Source: M55B112 sp964539395
GTDB taxonomy: Bacteria; Bacteroidota; Bacteroidia; Bacteroidales; GCA-2748055
Assembly (NCBI GenBank): GCA_964539395.1
Contig: CAZIIU010000015.1
Location: forward strand, 8,430-72,429
DNA length: 64,000 nt
Direction of reading: 5' to 3'
The notes below the pieces were generated by a model. It was not told where the DNA came from, did not search any database, and was given only the letters and a program-made list of their open reading frames with translations. Below, one piece after another: positions 28,109 to 36,297 of the stretch (positions are counted from its first letter, which is position 1; every line of letters starts with the position of its first letter). The position numbers were made by a program, and so were the translations under genes.

Positions 28109-28573
28109 TTATTCTGATTCACTGGTTGTTCCACCAAGAATTCTCTCAGCCATTGAGGCAAAACCATCGTCTGCGATGCTAACACCGGTATAACTCTCGG
28201 GCGACCATAATTCGATCTTTCCCGACTGACCGGCAAGCACTACATCGCCGGTAATACCCGCATAGTCGAGCAATCGCTTCGGAACAAGCATCCTGTTGTT
28301 CGTATCGAGTGTCACCTCCGCGGTTCCGGCATAGAACATCCTTAGAAATTTTGCATGCTCTTTATTGTAGGGATTGGTCCGCTCTCTGATTATGGTGTTT
28401 TGTCGCTCCCACTCCCGCATCGGGTAAAGGATCAGGCACTGATCGAAGACATCCCTCTTCAACACAAAACCCTCCTCTGAATCATTCTTCATCTGCCGCT
28501 TGAAAGCTGCCGGAAAGGAGAGCCTCCCCTTGGAGTCGATCTTAACTGTATATTCCCCGATAAATGTGATCAT
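28109..28573 (-). CDS. mraZ: MraZ, transcriptional regulator of the dcw cluster
   Basis: 154 residues with two tandem SpoVT/AbrB-like DNA-binding modules: IDSKGRLSFPAAFKRQM near the start and DTNNRMLVPKRLLDYAGI in the second half. MraZ assembles as a ring and represses the dcw promoter in E. coli through TGGGN repeats. A matching four-repeat operator lies 40 bases upstream of this gene, so autoregulation is likely. It is the first gene of the cluster. Confidence 0.97.
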   Translation of the reverse strand: MITFIGEYTVKIDSKGRLSFPAAFKRQMKNDSEEGFVLKRDVFDQCLILYPMREWERQNTIIRERTNPYNKEHAKFLRMFYAGTAEVTLDTNNRMLVPKRLLDYAGITGDVVLAGQSGKIELWSPESYTGVSIADDGFASMAERILGGTTSESE

Positions 28574-28612
28574 CGCTATATGCCTATTGAAAAGTAAAAA
28601 TATATAAAAATT

Positions 28613-28646
28613 CCCACTTCATACCATTTTATCCCACTTTTTCCCA
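28613..28646 (-). promoter_or_regulatory. MraZ operator, four TGGG boxes with exact 10-bp period
   Basis: On the minus strand TGGG occurs at 28643-28646, 28633-28636 and 28613-28616, with a degenerate TGGT at 28623-28626. The steps are exactly 10 bp. Known MraZ sites are TGGGN direct repeats separated by five bases, that is, the same 10-bp spacing. The operator is 40 bases before the mraZ ATG, where it would overlap or adjoin the dcw promoter. Binding by MraZ is inferred. Confidence 0.85.
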
Positions 28647-28710
28647 CTTTGTTAATAACTTTTTTCATGATCAATAAGCTGTCAGCATTGATAAGGTGTC
28701 TGTTGCCCTG

Positions 28711-28741
28711 TTTCTCATCCGGTATTTTTTTGATACTTTTG
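28711..28741 (+). promoter_or_regulatory. Probable promoter of the glsA-glsB pair
   Basis: TACTTTTG at 28734-28741 is a perfect TAnnTTTG, and TTTC at 28711-28714 is a one-mismatch -33 element at 19-bp spacing. Predicted transcription begins near 28745, leaving about 20 bases before the ATG at 28767. It diverges from the mraZ operator about 65 bases away. Confidence 0.6.
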
Positions 28742-28766
28742 TATATTGGAAACATACCAATGCTGT

Positions 28767-29630
28767 ATGACAGACGACTCCTTTAAAAAGGAATATAAAC
28801 CTATTGACATACGTGAGATCTTCCGTGAAAAAAATCCACGAATGGCCCGTATTATACCAGGGTTTGTATACCGTTACCTGCACCGTGCACTGGTGCTGGA
28901 TGAAATTAACGAGATACTCAGGCTGCACGGACACAAGAAAGATTTTGAATTTGCCTCGGCGGCAATTGATATGTTCAATGTATCTGTCGACCTGGCAGGC
29001 AGGGATAACCTGCCTCAGGGAGGTCCTTTTATTTTTGTTTCGAACCACCCGCTCGGAGGTTTCGATGGTGTCCTTCTTATCCGTGAAATCGGAGAACGAT
29101 ACAACCGGAAATACAAGGTGCTGGTAAACGATATCCTTATGAATATAAAAAACATGCACGGGATCTTTATCCCCATCAACAAGCATGGTTCCCAGGCAGT
29201 GGAGAATGTCAGGCGGATCGAGCGGCTATTTGAATCGGACGACCATATAATGACATTCCCTGCAGGACTTGTTTCAAGGAGAAAACGGGGAGTTATCAGG
29301 GATGAGGCGTGGATGAAGAGCTTTGTTACGAAAGCTGTCAAACATAAAAGGGATGTCGTACCGATTCATATCACCGGCAGGTGCTCCAACTTCTTCTATG
29401 TCCTGGCCAATATTCGTACCTTCCTGGGCATCAAGGCTAATCTGGAAATGTTCTATCTGCCCAGCGAAACTTTTAAGCATAAAAACGGACATTATCGTAT
29501 AACGATCGGAAAACGTGTTAGTTACAATACGTTTGACAAGCGACACAAACCTGCTGAATGGGCTGCTCTTATGAGAGAACATTGCTATACTATCGCTGAG
29601 GATCCAAGTGCCGAATTTGACCCCAACTAA
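28767..29630 (+). CDS. glsA: PlsC-like O-acyltransferase, probable glycine-lipid synthase GlsA
   Basis: 287 residues from the ATG at 28767; a TTG seven codons earlier is a poor alternative because it nearly coincides with the predicted transcription start. The acyltransferase block is SNHPLGGFDG (His94, Asp100), which spaces the catalytic His and Asp by five residues, not the usual four. FPAG at 164-167 takes the place of the EGTRS block. Bacteroides glycine lipids need a PlsC-like O-acyltransferase (GlsA) and a GNAT-like N-acyltransferase (GlsB) encoded side by side; the next gene is the GlsB-type partner 15 bases on. The pairing supports the name; a generic lysophospholipid acyltransferase is the alternative. 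Confidence 0.7.
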   Translation: MTDDSFKKEYKPIDIREIFREKNPRMARIIPGFVYRYLHRALVLDEINEILRLHGHKKDFEFASAAIDMFNVSVDLAGRDNLPQGGPFIFVSNHPLGGFDGVLLIREIGERYNRKYKVLVNDILMNIKNMHGIFIPINKHGSQAVENVRRIERLFESDDHIMTFPAGLVSRRKRGVIRDEAWMKSFVTKAVKHKRDVVPIHITGRCSNFFYVLANIRTFLGIKANLEMFYLPSETFKHKNGHYRITIGKRVSYNTFDKRHKPAEWAALMREHCYTIAEDPSAEFDPN

Positions 29631-29645
29631 CAAAACAGGACTATT

Positions 29646-30659
29646 ATGAACATGAAGCGAATTATTCCGGCAGTTCCAAAGAAGGTTCTTCTTGCTGAGC
29701 TTACGGAAGATAAGTTTATCCGAAAAACGAACAAGGGAGGTAATCTCTTGTATATTGTCAACCATGAGAACGCTCCCAATCTGTTACGGGAGGTCGGCAG
29801 GCTCAGGGAAGTTGCTTTTAGAACTGCAGGTGGCGGCACAGGTAAGGATTGTGACCTGGATGATTACGATTTCGTAGCGAACGGTTACAAGCAGCTTATC
29901 GTCTGGGATCCTGACCAGCAGGAGATTCTGGGTGGTTACCGGTTCCTGATTTGTAGCGCAGACAGCTGCAATGCTGGGGGTGAGGTAAAGCTCGCAACAG
30001 CAAAATTATTCAACTTTTCAGAAGAGTTTAAAAAGCATTACCTGCCGAATATGATCGAGCTTGGGCGCTCATTTGTGCAACCGATGTACCAGTCGACCAA
30101 TCTCCGCAGGAAAGGATTATACGCACTCGATAACCTGTGGGACGGACTGGGAACTCTGGTTCTTGATCATCCGGAGATAAAATACTTCTTCGGCAAAGTT
30201 ACAATGTACCTGCATTACCACCAGCAGGCACGGGATATGATCCTCTATTTTCTCAACAAGCACTTTCCCGACAATGATCAACTGGTGGTACCGAAAGAGC
30301 CATTGCGGGTACTGATGGATCCGAAAACCCTTGAGGAGATATTCACTGGTGCCGATTATCTGGAAGACTATAAAATCCTTTCAAAAGAGGTACGTTCCCT
30401 TGGAGAAACAATCCCACCCCTGATCAATGCCTACATGAATTTATCTCCTTCAATGCGATCGTTTGGTACCGTTATGAACCACAGCTTCGGAGAGGTGGAG
30501 GAGACCGGGATAATGATCACTGTAAACGACCTTTATAAGAGTAAAGTGGAGCGGCACCTGTCGAACTATATCCCAAAACACCTCAGGAGGATCAGGAACA
30601 TCAACATCAGAAATACCAGGCTGAACGACCTGTTCAACAGGTTCAGCAGGAATGCGTAA
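29646..30659 (+). CDS. glsB: OlsB/GNAT-like N-acyltransferase, probable glycine-lipid synthase GlsB
   Basis: 337 residues (a second ATG is six bases downstream). The N-terminal 200 residues have the pattern of ornithine/glycine-lipid N-acyltransferases (FRTAGGGTGKDCDLDDYD, LIVWDPDQQEILGGYRFL, IELGRSFVQPMYQ, then WDGLG). In this family the enzyme transfers a 3-hydroxyacyl chain from acyl-ACP to an amino acid. The last 100 residues form an extra domain that also occurs in Bacteroidota homologues. It sits directly after the PlsC-like gene, so the pair would make N-acyl-3-acyloxyacyl glycine lipids of the membrane. Ornithine as substrate is possible. Confidence 0.75.
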   Translation: MNMKRIIPAVPKKVLLAELTEDKFIRKTNKGGNLLYIVNHENAPNLLREVGRLREVAFRTAGGGTGKDCDLDDYDFVANGYKQLIVWDPDQQEILGGYRFLICSADSCNAGGEVKLATAKLFNFSEEFKKHYLPNMIELGRSFVQPMYQSTNLRRKGLYALDNLWDGLGTLVLDHPEIKYFFGKVTMYLHYHQQARDMILYFLNKHFPDNDQLVVPKEPLRVLMDPKTLEEIFTGADYLEDYKILSKEVRSLGETIPPLINAYMNLSPSMRSFGTVMNHSFGEVEETGIMITVNDLYKSKVERHLSNYIPKHLRRIRNINIRNTRLNDLFNRFSRNA

Positions 30660-30727
30660 TGGTATTCCGGGGACCAGCTTAACTAGCTTACAGGATCAGT
30701 CGGGCACTTCATGGAGTTTCAACCATG

Positions 30728-32629
30728 TCAGTATGCCCGCTTATTCACTCCTTCGATGTAGTTTATAAATGAGGTATTGACCACCTTGTTACCGCCCGGA
30801 GTGGGATAATCTCCTGTAAAATACCAGTCGCCGAGGTCATTTGGGATTGCCTCATGGAGCGCCTCTATGCTTTGATAAACGATCTTCACCTCCGCCCTGA
30901 TTCCCGGGGTTATAAGTAACTCTGCAATCTTATCAGAAACCTGCTGCGGTGTAAAGGGCCTGTAGATATCCTTTACGTAGTTGACTATGTTTTCTTTCGG
31001 CTCATGCTTTTGTGCCACCGATTTCTTGTAGACTTCATTGATCAAATGCGTCTTCCCGTGGTCCTTCAGCAATGCAATGGCTGCCTGGAAAGCAATAAAA
31101 TCACTCAGTTTTGCCATATCAATGCCGTAACAGTCGGGATACCGTATCTGTGGAGACGAAGAGACTATTACGATCCGCCTTGGACCCAGCCGGTCGAGTA
31201 TTCTTATAATACTCTCCCTCAAAGTTGTGCCGCGAACGATCGAATCGTCAATAATCACCAGGTTGTCCACCCCGCGCTTAATCGTACCATAAGTAATATC
31301 GTATACATGATTTACCAGGTCCTTTCTTTCCTTATCTTGCGATATGAATGTCCTGAGTTTCAGGTCTTTGATTGCTACCTTTTCCACACGTGGCCTGCGC
31401 GAGATAATCTCAGCCATCTGCTCATCATCAAGCTTTCCGTTGTTTTTCCTGATTTCCGCAATCTTCTCACTGGTCATCAACTCCTCAACGCCTTTAACCA
31501 TCCCGTAAAATGCCGACTCAGCCGTATTGGGTATGAAGGAGAATACCGTATTCTTTGTATCTCCCTCAATAGCCTCCATGATAGCCGGAACCAGCAGCCT
31601 GCCCAGCATTTTACGCTCCTGGTAAATATTCCTGTCACTTCCCCTTGAAAAATAGATCCGCTCAAATGAGCATGACCTCCTCTCGAAAGGCTCTCTTACC
31701 TGTTCCTGTACAACTGTACCGTTCCTTTTGATCAGCAGGGCCTTCCCGGGCTCTATCTCGCGGATCTGGTCAACCTTAAGATCCATAACTGTTTGGATGA
31801 CCGGTCGTTCTGAGGCAGCGATCACGATCTCATCGTCGTGATAATAAAATGCAGGTCGGATACCCCAGGGATCGCGCATTACAAAGGCATCACCATGACC
31901 GAGCATACCGGCAATGGTATACCCCCCGTCCCACCTCCTTGATGCCTCCGAAAGGATATTTCCAAGCCTCATTTTTTCTGCAATCATTTCGGAAATGTCT
32001 CTGTTTGTATACCCTTTTGACTTAAACTCATCAAATAGTGTCTGGTTCTCCCTGTCGAGAAAATGACCTACCTTTTCCATCATTGTAACGGTATCAGAGA
32101 AGTCCTTGGGCGACTGTCCCAGATCGAGCAAGTGGCCAAACAGCTCATCTACATTGGTAAGATTAAAATTGCCAGCGATCACGAGAGTTCGTGTTTTCCA
32201 ATTGTTCTGACGCATCACCGGGTGCAGGTTGTCGCTGGTGTTATCTCCGAAAGTTCCATATCGCAGGTGCCCGAGATACAGCTCCCCAACAAAGGGCAGA
32301 TTCATCTTCGCCCATTGGGCATCATTTACCGAATCGTAATGTTTGCGCTCCGCCTTTTTGAACTGGCCATAGATCGATTTGAAGATATCATTGATAGCAT
32401 CGGGTTTTGAGGATCGCATCCTGCTGAAATACTTGTTCCCGGGAGCCACATCCAGCTTCAGGCTTACCACCCCGGCTCCATCCTGTCCTCTGTTTCGTTG
32501 CTTCTCCATGAGCAGGTAAAGCTTTTGCAGCCCGTATCTCCAGGATCCATATTTCAGTTGATAGTATTCAAGGGGTTTCAGCAATCTGATCATTGCAATC
32601 CCACACTTGTGCTTAATCTCGTCGCTCAT
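30728..32629 (-). CDS. purF: Amidophosphoribosyltransferase, long Bacteroidota form (PurF)
   Basis: 633 residues. Catalyses the first step of purine synthesis, PRPP plus glutamine to phosphoribosylamine. The class II glutaminase nucleophile is Cys9 (KHKCGIAMIR), so eight residues must be removed or this form works without an exposed N-terminal Cys; RNRGQDGAGVV and the GNFNLTN strand complete the Ntn domain. The PRPP loop is VIIDDSIVRGTTLRES (about 455-470). The protein is about 130 residues longer than E. coli PurF through inserts (about 60-110 and 375-430) and a C-terminal extension. It starts 19 bases after the SPOR gene, suggesting co-transcription. It may be a paralogue if a short PurF exists elsewhere. 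Confidence 0.85.
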   Translation of the reverse strand: MSDEIKHKCGIAMIRLLKPLEYYQLKYGSWRYGLQKLYLLMEKQRNRGQDGAGVVSLKLDVAPGNKYFSRMRSSKPDAINDIFKSIYGQFKKAERKHYDSVNDAQWAKMNLPFVGELYLGHLRYGTFGDNTSDNLHPVMRQNNWKTRTLVIAGNFNLTNVDELFGHLLDLGQSPKDFSDTVTMMEKVGHFLDRENQTLFDEFKSKGYTNRDISEMIAEKMRLGNILSEASRRWDGGYTIAGMLGHGDAFVMRDPWGIRPAFYYHDDEIVIAASERPVIQTVMDLKVDQIREIEPGKALLIKRNGTVVQEQVREPFERRSCSFERIYFSRGSDRNIYQERKMLGRLLVPAIMEAIEGDTKNTVFSFIPNTAESAFYGMVKGVEELMTSEKIAEIRKNNGKLDDEQMAEIISRRPRVEKVAIKDLKLRTFISQDKERKDLVNHVYDITYGTIKRGVDNLVIIDDSIVRGTTLRESIIRILDRLGPRRIVIVSSSPQIRYPDCYGIDMAKLSDFIAFQAAIALLKDHGKTHLINEVYKKSVAQKHEPKENIVNYVKDIYRPFTPQQVSDKIAELLITPGIRAEVKIVYQSIEALHEAIPNDLGDWYFTGDYPTPGGNKVVNTSFINYIEGVNKRAY

Positions 32630-32648
32630 TGGAACAAAAAAATGAGGA

Positions 32649-33092
32649 TCACTCCCCTATAACAATAATATCTTCAACAATAAATGCATCGTGGAAATCT
32701 CTCTTTAACTTATCAAGGACCTTTAATGCGTCGCGCCTTGTTCTGAAATCACCCACATAGATTTTATAATAAGAGTCAACATAGCCTCGATAAATTGAAA
32801 TCCCGGGATGCTGTGATAAAAAGTCTGCCATGACACGTTTCTGCTTATCTTTTGCCCCGATACCATTATCGGAAAAGATTCGAATCCTGTAACCTGTAAC
32901 ACCCCTGTTGCGGCTGTTTTGTATCATGTGCTTATTGTAATTCTCTATTATCAGCGGATCAAGCGTCACAGATACATTTCCATCCATCTCTTTCTGCATC
33001 AGCCTGTTGAGTGCATCGTCCGATCGACGACTCTGTGCCGTTAATGCAGTACTGAACGACAGTACGATAACAACCAGGAAAGTAAATTTCAT
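32649..33092 (-). CDS. Exported SPOR-domain protein
   Basis: 147 residues. Signal peptide (MKFTFLVVIVLSFSTALTA, cleavage near residue 20). The C-terminal 80 residues match a SPOR domain: GYRIRIFSDNG, then YRGYVDSYYKIYVGDFRTRR and a final beta strand. SPOR domains bind denuded glycan strands at division septa. The conserved YKIYVGDF motif is well preserved. The 45-residue segment between signal and SPOR domain is not recognisable. It precedes purF on the same strand. Confidence 0.85.
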   Translation of the reverse strand: MKFTFLVVIVLSFSTALTAQSRRSDDALNRLMQKEMDGNVSVTLDPLIIENYNKHMIQNSRNRGVTGYRIRIFSDNGIGAKDKQKRVMADFLSQHPGISIYRGYVDSYYKIYVGDFRTRRDALKVLDKLKRDFHDAFIVEDIIVIGE

Positions 33093-33133
33093 ATCTTAAA
33101 ATCGTGGTTTCAAAATTAAATAAAAATATTAAC

Positions 33134-33141
33134 TATTTTCG
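33134..33141 (+). promoter_or_regulatory. Possible -7 element just before the membrane protein start
   Basis: TATTTTCG differs from TAnnTTTG by one base and lies four bases before the GTG at 33146. If real it rules out the earlier GTG at 33104 as start and makes the mRNA nearly leaderless. Confidence 0.35.
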
Positions 33142-33145
33142 CTCT

Positions 33146-33835
33146 GTGTCTGTTAAACGTAAATTAGGCCGGAACATTGAAATTATCGCCGGATTATTCA
33201 TGATCCTGTCGGCAATCTCTATGCTTGTTGCCTACCTGTTGAAATTCGACTACACCATTCCGAATGCAACCTTTGAAGAGGATATTGACTTTCTTCTTGA
33301 CAATATTTCGCGACATAAGGTAAGTGCCATCTTATGGATCGTGGCCGGAAGCTTGAACCTGCTCCTGCTGCCCTTCTATCTCCTCATGTTTCACCGCTTT
33401 CAGAAAGGTATGCATATTCTGAACGCCTTTTTTCTCCTTATAATTGCCTTTTCCTTTTTCAGGGCAGGATTCGGAGAGATCCAACTGGCCGGACTCACCA
33501 TGGAAACCGCAGGTATCAGTTTGCAAACAGGTGATCCGCAAAGTGTGGCCATCCTGATCAATATCAAACAGATTCTCCTGTTGCTGAAAATCGGTATAAC
33601 TGCCTTTGGGGGTTTTATTACCATTTTAACCATTTCACGCTTCAGAAAGGTTAAATTTCCTTTAATAGGAAGTATAATGGCCTTCATGGCCGGACCGGTT
33701 ATTATTACATTTACGTGGTTAAATCCTGATCACCTGGTCATGACCCTCGCTCTGGCCGCAGGTTGGGGGGGCTTGATCCTTGTAGGAGCCCAATTTGTAA
33801 TTATCGGACTCACTGCCAAACTGGAAAAACAGTGA
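33146..33835 (+). CDS. Six-helix membrane protein of unknown function
   Basis: About 229 residues from the GTG at 33146. The frame also offers a GTG at 33104 (243 residues), but no ATG occurs before the first helix, so the start is uncertain. About six hydrophobic helices are visible, spaced along the whole length, with short charged loops (one acidic, containing EEDIDFLLDN). The layout recalls the DUF4386-type membrane proteins, but I cannot confirm that. It stands alone, divergent from the SPOR/purF pair, with no partner that hints at a function. Confidence 0.75.
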   Translation: MSVKRKLGRNIEIIAGLFMILSAISMLVAYLLKFDYTIPNATFEEDIDFLLDNISRHKVSAILWIVAGSLNLLLLPFYLLMFHRFQKGMHILNAFFLLIIAFSFFRAGFGEIQLAGLTMETAGISLQTGDPQSVAILINIKQILLLLKIGITAFGGFITILTISRFRKVKFPLIGSIMAFMAGPVIITFTWLNPDHLVMTLALAAGWGGLILVGAQFVIIGLTAKLEKQ

Positions 33836-34015
33836 GCCATCAATCAGGCACAAGAGTAATACTAATTAAAATGAGATTTAATAAATCGACTTGTATTGCG
33901 AAAAAAACTATTATATATTCAGAGCCGGATGAACCATAAAGTTTCTTAACACTATTGATTAATCAGAAATACCGGTTTATCAATAGCTGCAAAACCATGA
34001 AATTACACGCAAAAA

Positions 34016-35125
34016 ATGATGAGAAAATCCGACATTGAACTACTGCAATCCATAATACCGGAAAAAGGGGCAAAAGAATTTATCATAGAACTGATCGATG
34101 CACTCCCCAGCTATATTGCATTTCTTGATAGTGACAGGCGAATCATCTATTCCAACAAGACGATGTTGAATGCACTTGCCGATGGTGAATTTGAGAACCT
34201 GTTCAGACTTCGTCCCGGGGAACTCTTCCAGTGTGTAAACGCTTCGACCACTCCCGGTGGATGTGGTGCTTCAGAGGGATGCGAGCTTTGTGGCACCATG
34301 CAGTCGATGGTGCAGTCGCGCAGCGAAAAGAAATCGGTAACAAAACAATTCCGGGTCCTTGGTTCCAAGGCCGGTAAATCAACATCCGGTATCTTCAGGT
34401 TCACCTCAACTCCCTTTCAGTTTGATGATCATTATTACTATATCATAACACTTGAAGATCTCAGTCACGAGATCCGGAAATCTGAACTCGAGCAGATATT
34501 TTTTCATGATCTGATGAACTCCATCGGTGGATTGCACGGAGTAATTGAATTGTTAAAACAACATGAAGAAATTGAACCGCTGTATATCGACATCCTGGAG
34601 GCCTCATACAATACCTTGTACGATTCAATCCGGGAACAGAAACAGTACTTAATGGCTGAAAGAGGAGATTTGACCACCAATAGTGAACTGCTTCATACGC
34701 TGGACCTGATCATTGAAACCTCCCTTCCCTTCAAAGATAAAAAAGGATCGAATTGTTCTGTGTCAATTGCAGACAATACTGTTGAACTGGTATTTACCTC
34801 CGACTCCGCCCTTCTATCAAGGGTTCTCGCCAACATGATCAAAAACGCAGTAGAGGCATCTGCTGAGAATGACGTTGTCAGAGTTGGAGCAACAATACAC
34901 AATGAAATGCTTCGTTTCTGGGTCCACAACCCTGGCTTCATCGCAAGAGAGAATCAGTTACATATTTTTGAACGCTCATTCTCAACGAAGGGTCGCGGCA
35001 GGGGACTTGGTACTTTCAGTATGAAACTACTGGGTGAAAACTACCTGGGAGGAAAGGTAGGATTCAGTACTGATGAGAAAGAGGGAACTACTTTCTGGAT
35101 CGATTTACCGATGGATAATGGATAA
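34016..35125 (+). CDS. Orphan soluble PAS sensor histidine kinase with a cysteine cluster
   Basis: 369 residues, no membrane helix. A PAS domain (about 24-150) contains four cysteines at 73, 83, 89 and 92 (C-x9-C-x5-C-x2-C; GGCGASEGCELCG), a spacing suited to a metal, iron-sulfur or redox switch. The phosphoacceptor region is FFHDLMNSIGGLHG (His164). The HATPase domain has NMIKNAVEAS (N-box), VHNPG in place of the usual DNG, and GRGLGTF as G2 box. No response regulator gene is adjacent, so its partner is elsewhere. The gap before it (33836-34015) has no recognised gene. Confidence 0.85.
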   Translation: MMRKSDIELLQSIIPEKGAKEFIIELIDALPSYIAFLDSDRRIIYSNKTMLNALADGEFENLFRLRPGELFQCVNASTTPGGCGASEGCELCGTMQSMVQSRSEKKSVTKQFRVLGSKAGKSTSGIFRFTSTPFQFDDHYYYIITLEDLSHEIRKSELEQIFFHDLMNSIGGLHGVIELLKQHEEIEPLYIDILEASYNTLYDSIREQKQYLMAERGDLTTNSELLHTLDLIIETSLPFKDKKGSNCSVSIADNTVELVFTSDSALLSRVLANMIKNAVEASAENDVVRVGATIHNEMLRFWVHNPGFIARENQLHIFERSFSTKGRGRGLGTFSMKLLGENYLGGKVGFSTDEKEGTTFWIDLPMDNG

Positions 35126-35249
35126 CAGCCCTCGCTAAGCGTATCAGTCTCCTTAAACAGTTGAACCCGCTGCTGAGCCTCCTCTCATATCGACAGTGCC
35201 GGCAAGCTTTCCGCTACAATGCAATGAATGACCCGGATCCGGAACATCC

Positions 35250-35990
35250 TTATCCTATTGCTGCCATCACCTCGTCGGATACCTCAAGATTGTGAAACAC
35301 ATTCTGCACATCATCGTCATCTTCAAACTCATCTACAATCTTTAAGATCTGAATTGACTCCTCACGGGTAAGCTCCTTTGTATCGTTAGGGATTCGTTGC
35401 AATTCTGCACTCTCAGTCTCCAGTCCCATCTCCTCCAGCTTTTTCTGCACGTTGTGAAAATCCTCGAGCGGGGTTGTGATCATAAAAGTGTCGTCGTTTA
35501 ACTCAATCTCTTCCACCCCGGCGTCGATAATCTCCAACTCAAACTCTTCGGGATCGATATCTCCTTTCGGCACAGTGATCACCCCTTTCCTGTCGAACAG
35601 GAAAGAGAGCGAACCATTGGTGCCGAGCGATCCCCCGCGTTTATTGAAGATTGCGCGAACACTGCTTACCGTACGATTATTATTGTCTGTGAGGCACTCT
35701 ATAAATACTGCAATACCATGAGGCAGGTAACCTTCAAATGTTACCTCCTGAAAGCTTGAAGAATCTTTGTTCGCCTTGCTGATGGCCCGTTGAATATTGT
35801 CCTTCGGCATGTTCATACCCTTGGCAGTCTGAACGGCCGATCTTAACCGGGGGTTGGTTTCTGGGTCGCTGCCACCCAACTCGGCGGCAATGGTAATCTC
35901 CTTGATCAGTTTTGTAAAGATCTTTCCCCTTTTTGCGTCGATGGCGCCCTTCTTTCTCTTAATGGTCGACCATTTGCTATGTCCCGACAT
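35250..35990 (-). CDS. yebC: YebC/PmpR-family protein
   Basis: 246 residues from the ATG at 35990, where the family's invariant start MSGHSKWSTIKRKKGA lies; an in-frame ATG at 36053 would add 21 unrelated residues. Three-domain YebC fold, with GGSLGTNGSLSFLFDRKG in the middle. YebC-family proteins were long called transcriptional regulators, and newer work on the family links some members to translation of proline-rich stretches; which role applies here cannot be read from sequence. Confidence 0.95.
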   Translation of the reverse strand: MSGHSKWSTIKRKKGAIDAKRGKIFTKLIKEITIAAELGGSDPETNPRLRSAVQTAKGMNMPKDNIQRAISKANKDSSSFQEVTFEGYLPHGIAVFIECLTDNNNRTVSSVRAIFNKRGGSLGTNGSLSFLFDRKGVITVPKGDIDPEEFELEIIDAGVEEIELNDDTFMITTPLEDFHNVQKKLEEMGLETESAELQRIPNDTKELTREESIQILKIVDEFEDDDDVQNVFHNLEVSDEVMAAIG

Positions 35991-36204
35991 ATCCTTCAGT
36001 TTTTGTTTGATTGCAGAAATCAGGTAAAGGTCCTTCTCCAGCTTCCGTTGCATGAAAGGACCCTACAAAAATAGGAAATCAGCTTGATTTTGAAAACAGT
36101 CCCAGAAACTATTAACAGGCAACCAGAGGAATGCTGAAAGGGGAACATCAGTGAAGGACTACAGGTATTGACGGGCTCAGGCTGTATAGCCAACCGGGAA
36201 GCAA

Positions 36205-36297
36205 CTACCGGGTCAACTGAAAAGCTGCCGGAAGTCAACCTGAGCGGCTACCGGGTCAACTGAAAAGTTGCCGGAAAGCAGCCTGAGCAACTACCGG
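36205..36297. repeat. 43-bp tandem repeat with hairpins, overlapping the stop of the LiaF-like gene
   Basis: Full copies occupy 36205-36247 and 36248-36290, and seven bases of a third copy (36291-36297) include the TAG stop of the LiaF-like gene. The copies differ at five or so positions. Each contains an inverted repeat; in the second copy CAACT-GAAA-AGTTG is perfect and flanked by CCGG on both sides. On the transcribed strand these would be two tandem hairpins in the 3' untranslated region. The rest of 35991-36204 shows nothing clear except a degenerate earlier unit. Confidence 0.9.

Noticed and set aside
28108..28236. 43-codon N-terminal extension of RsmH
   Set aside because: It overlaps mraZ on the same strand, and the conserved RsmH start MAYHRPVLL lies at 28107.
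18260..28573. Missing murF as a lesion in the dcw cluster
   Set aside because: The murE-mraY and mraY-murD junctions are intact (6 and 8 bases), so there is no scar; in Bacteroidota murF is commonly elsewhere.
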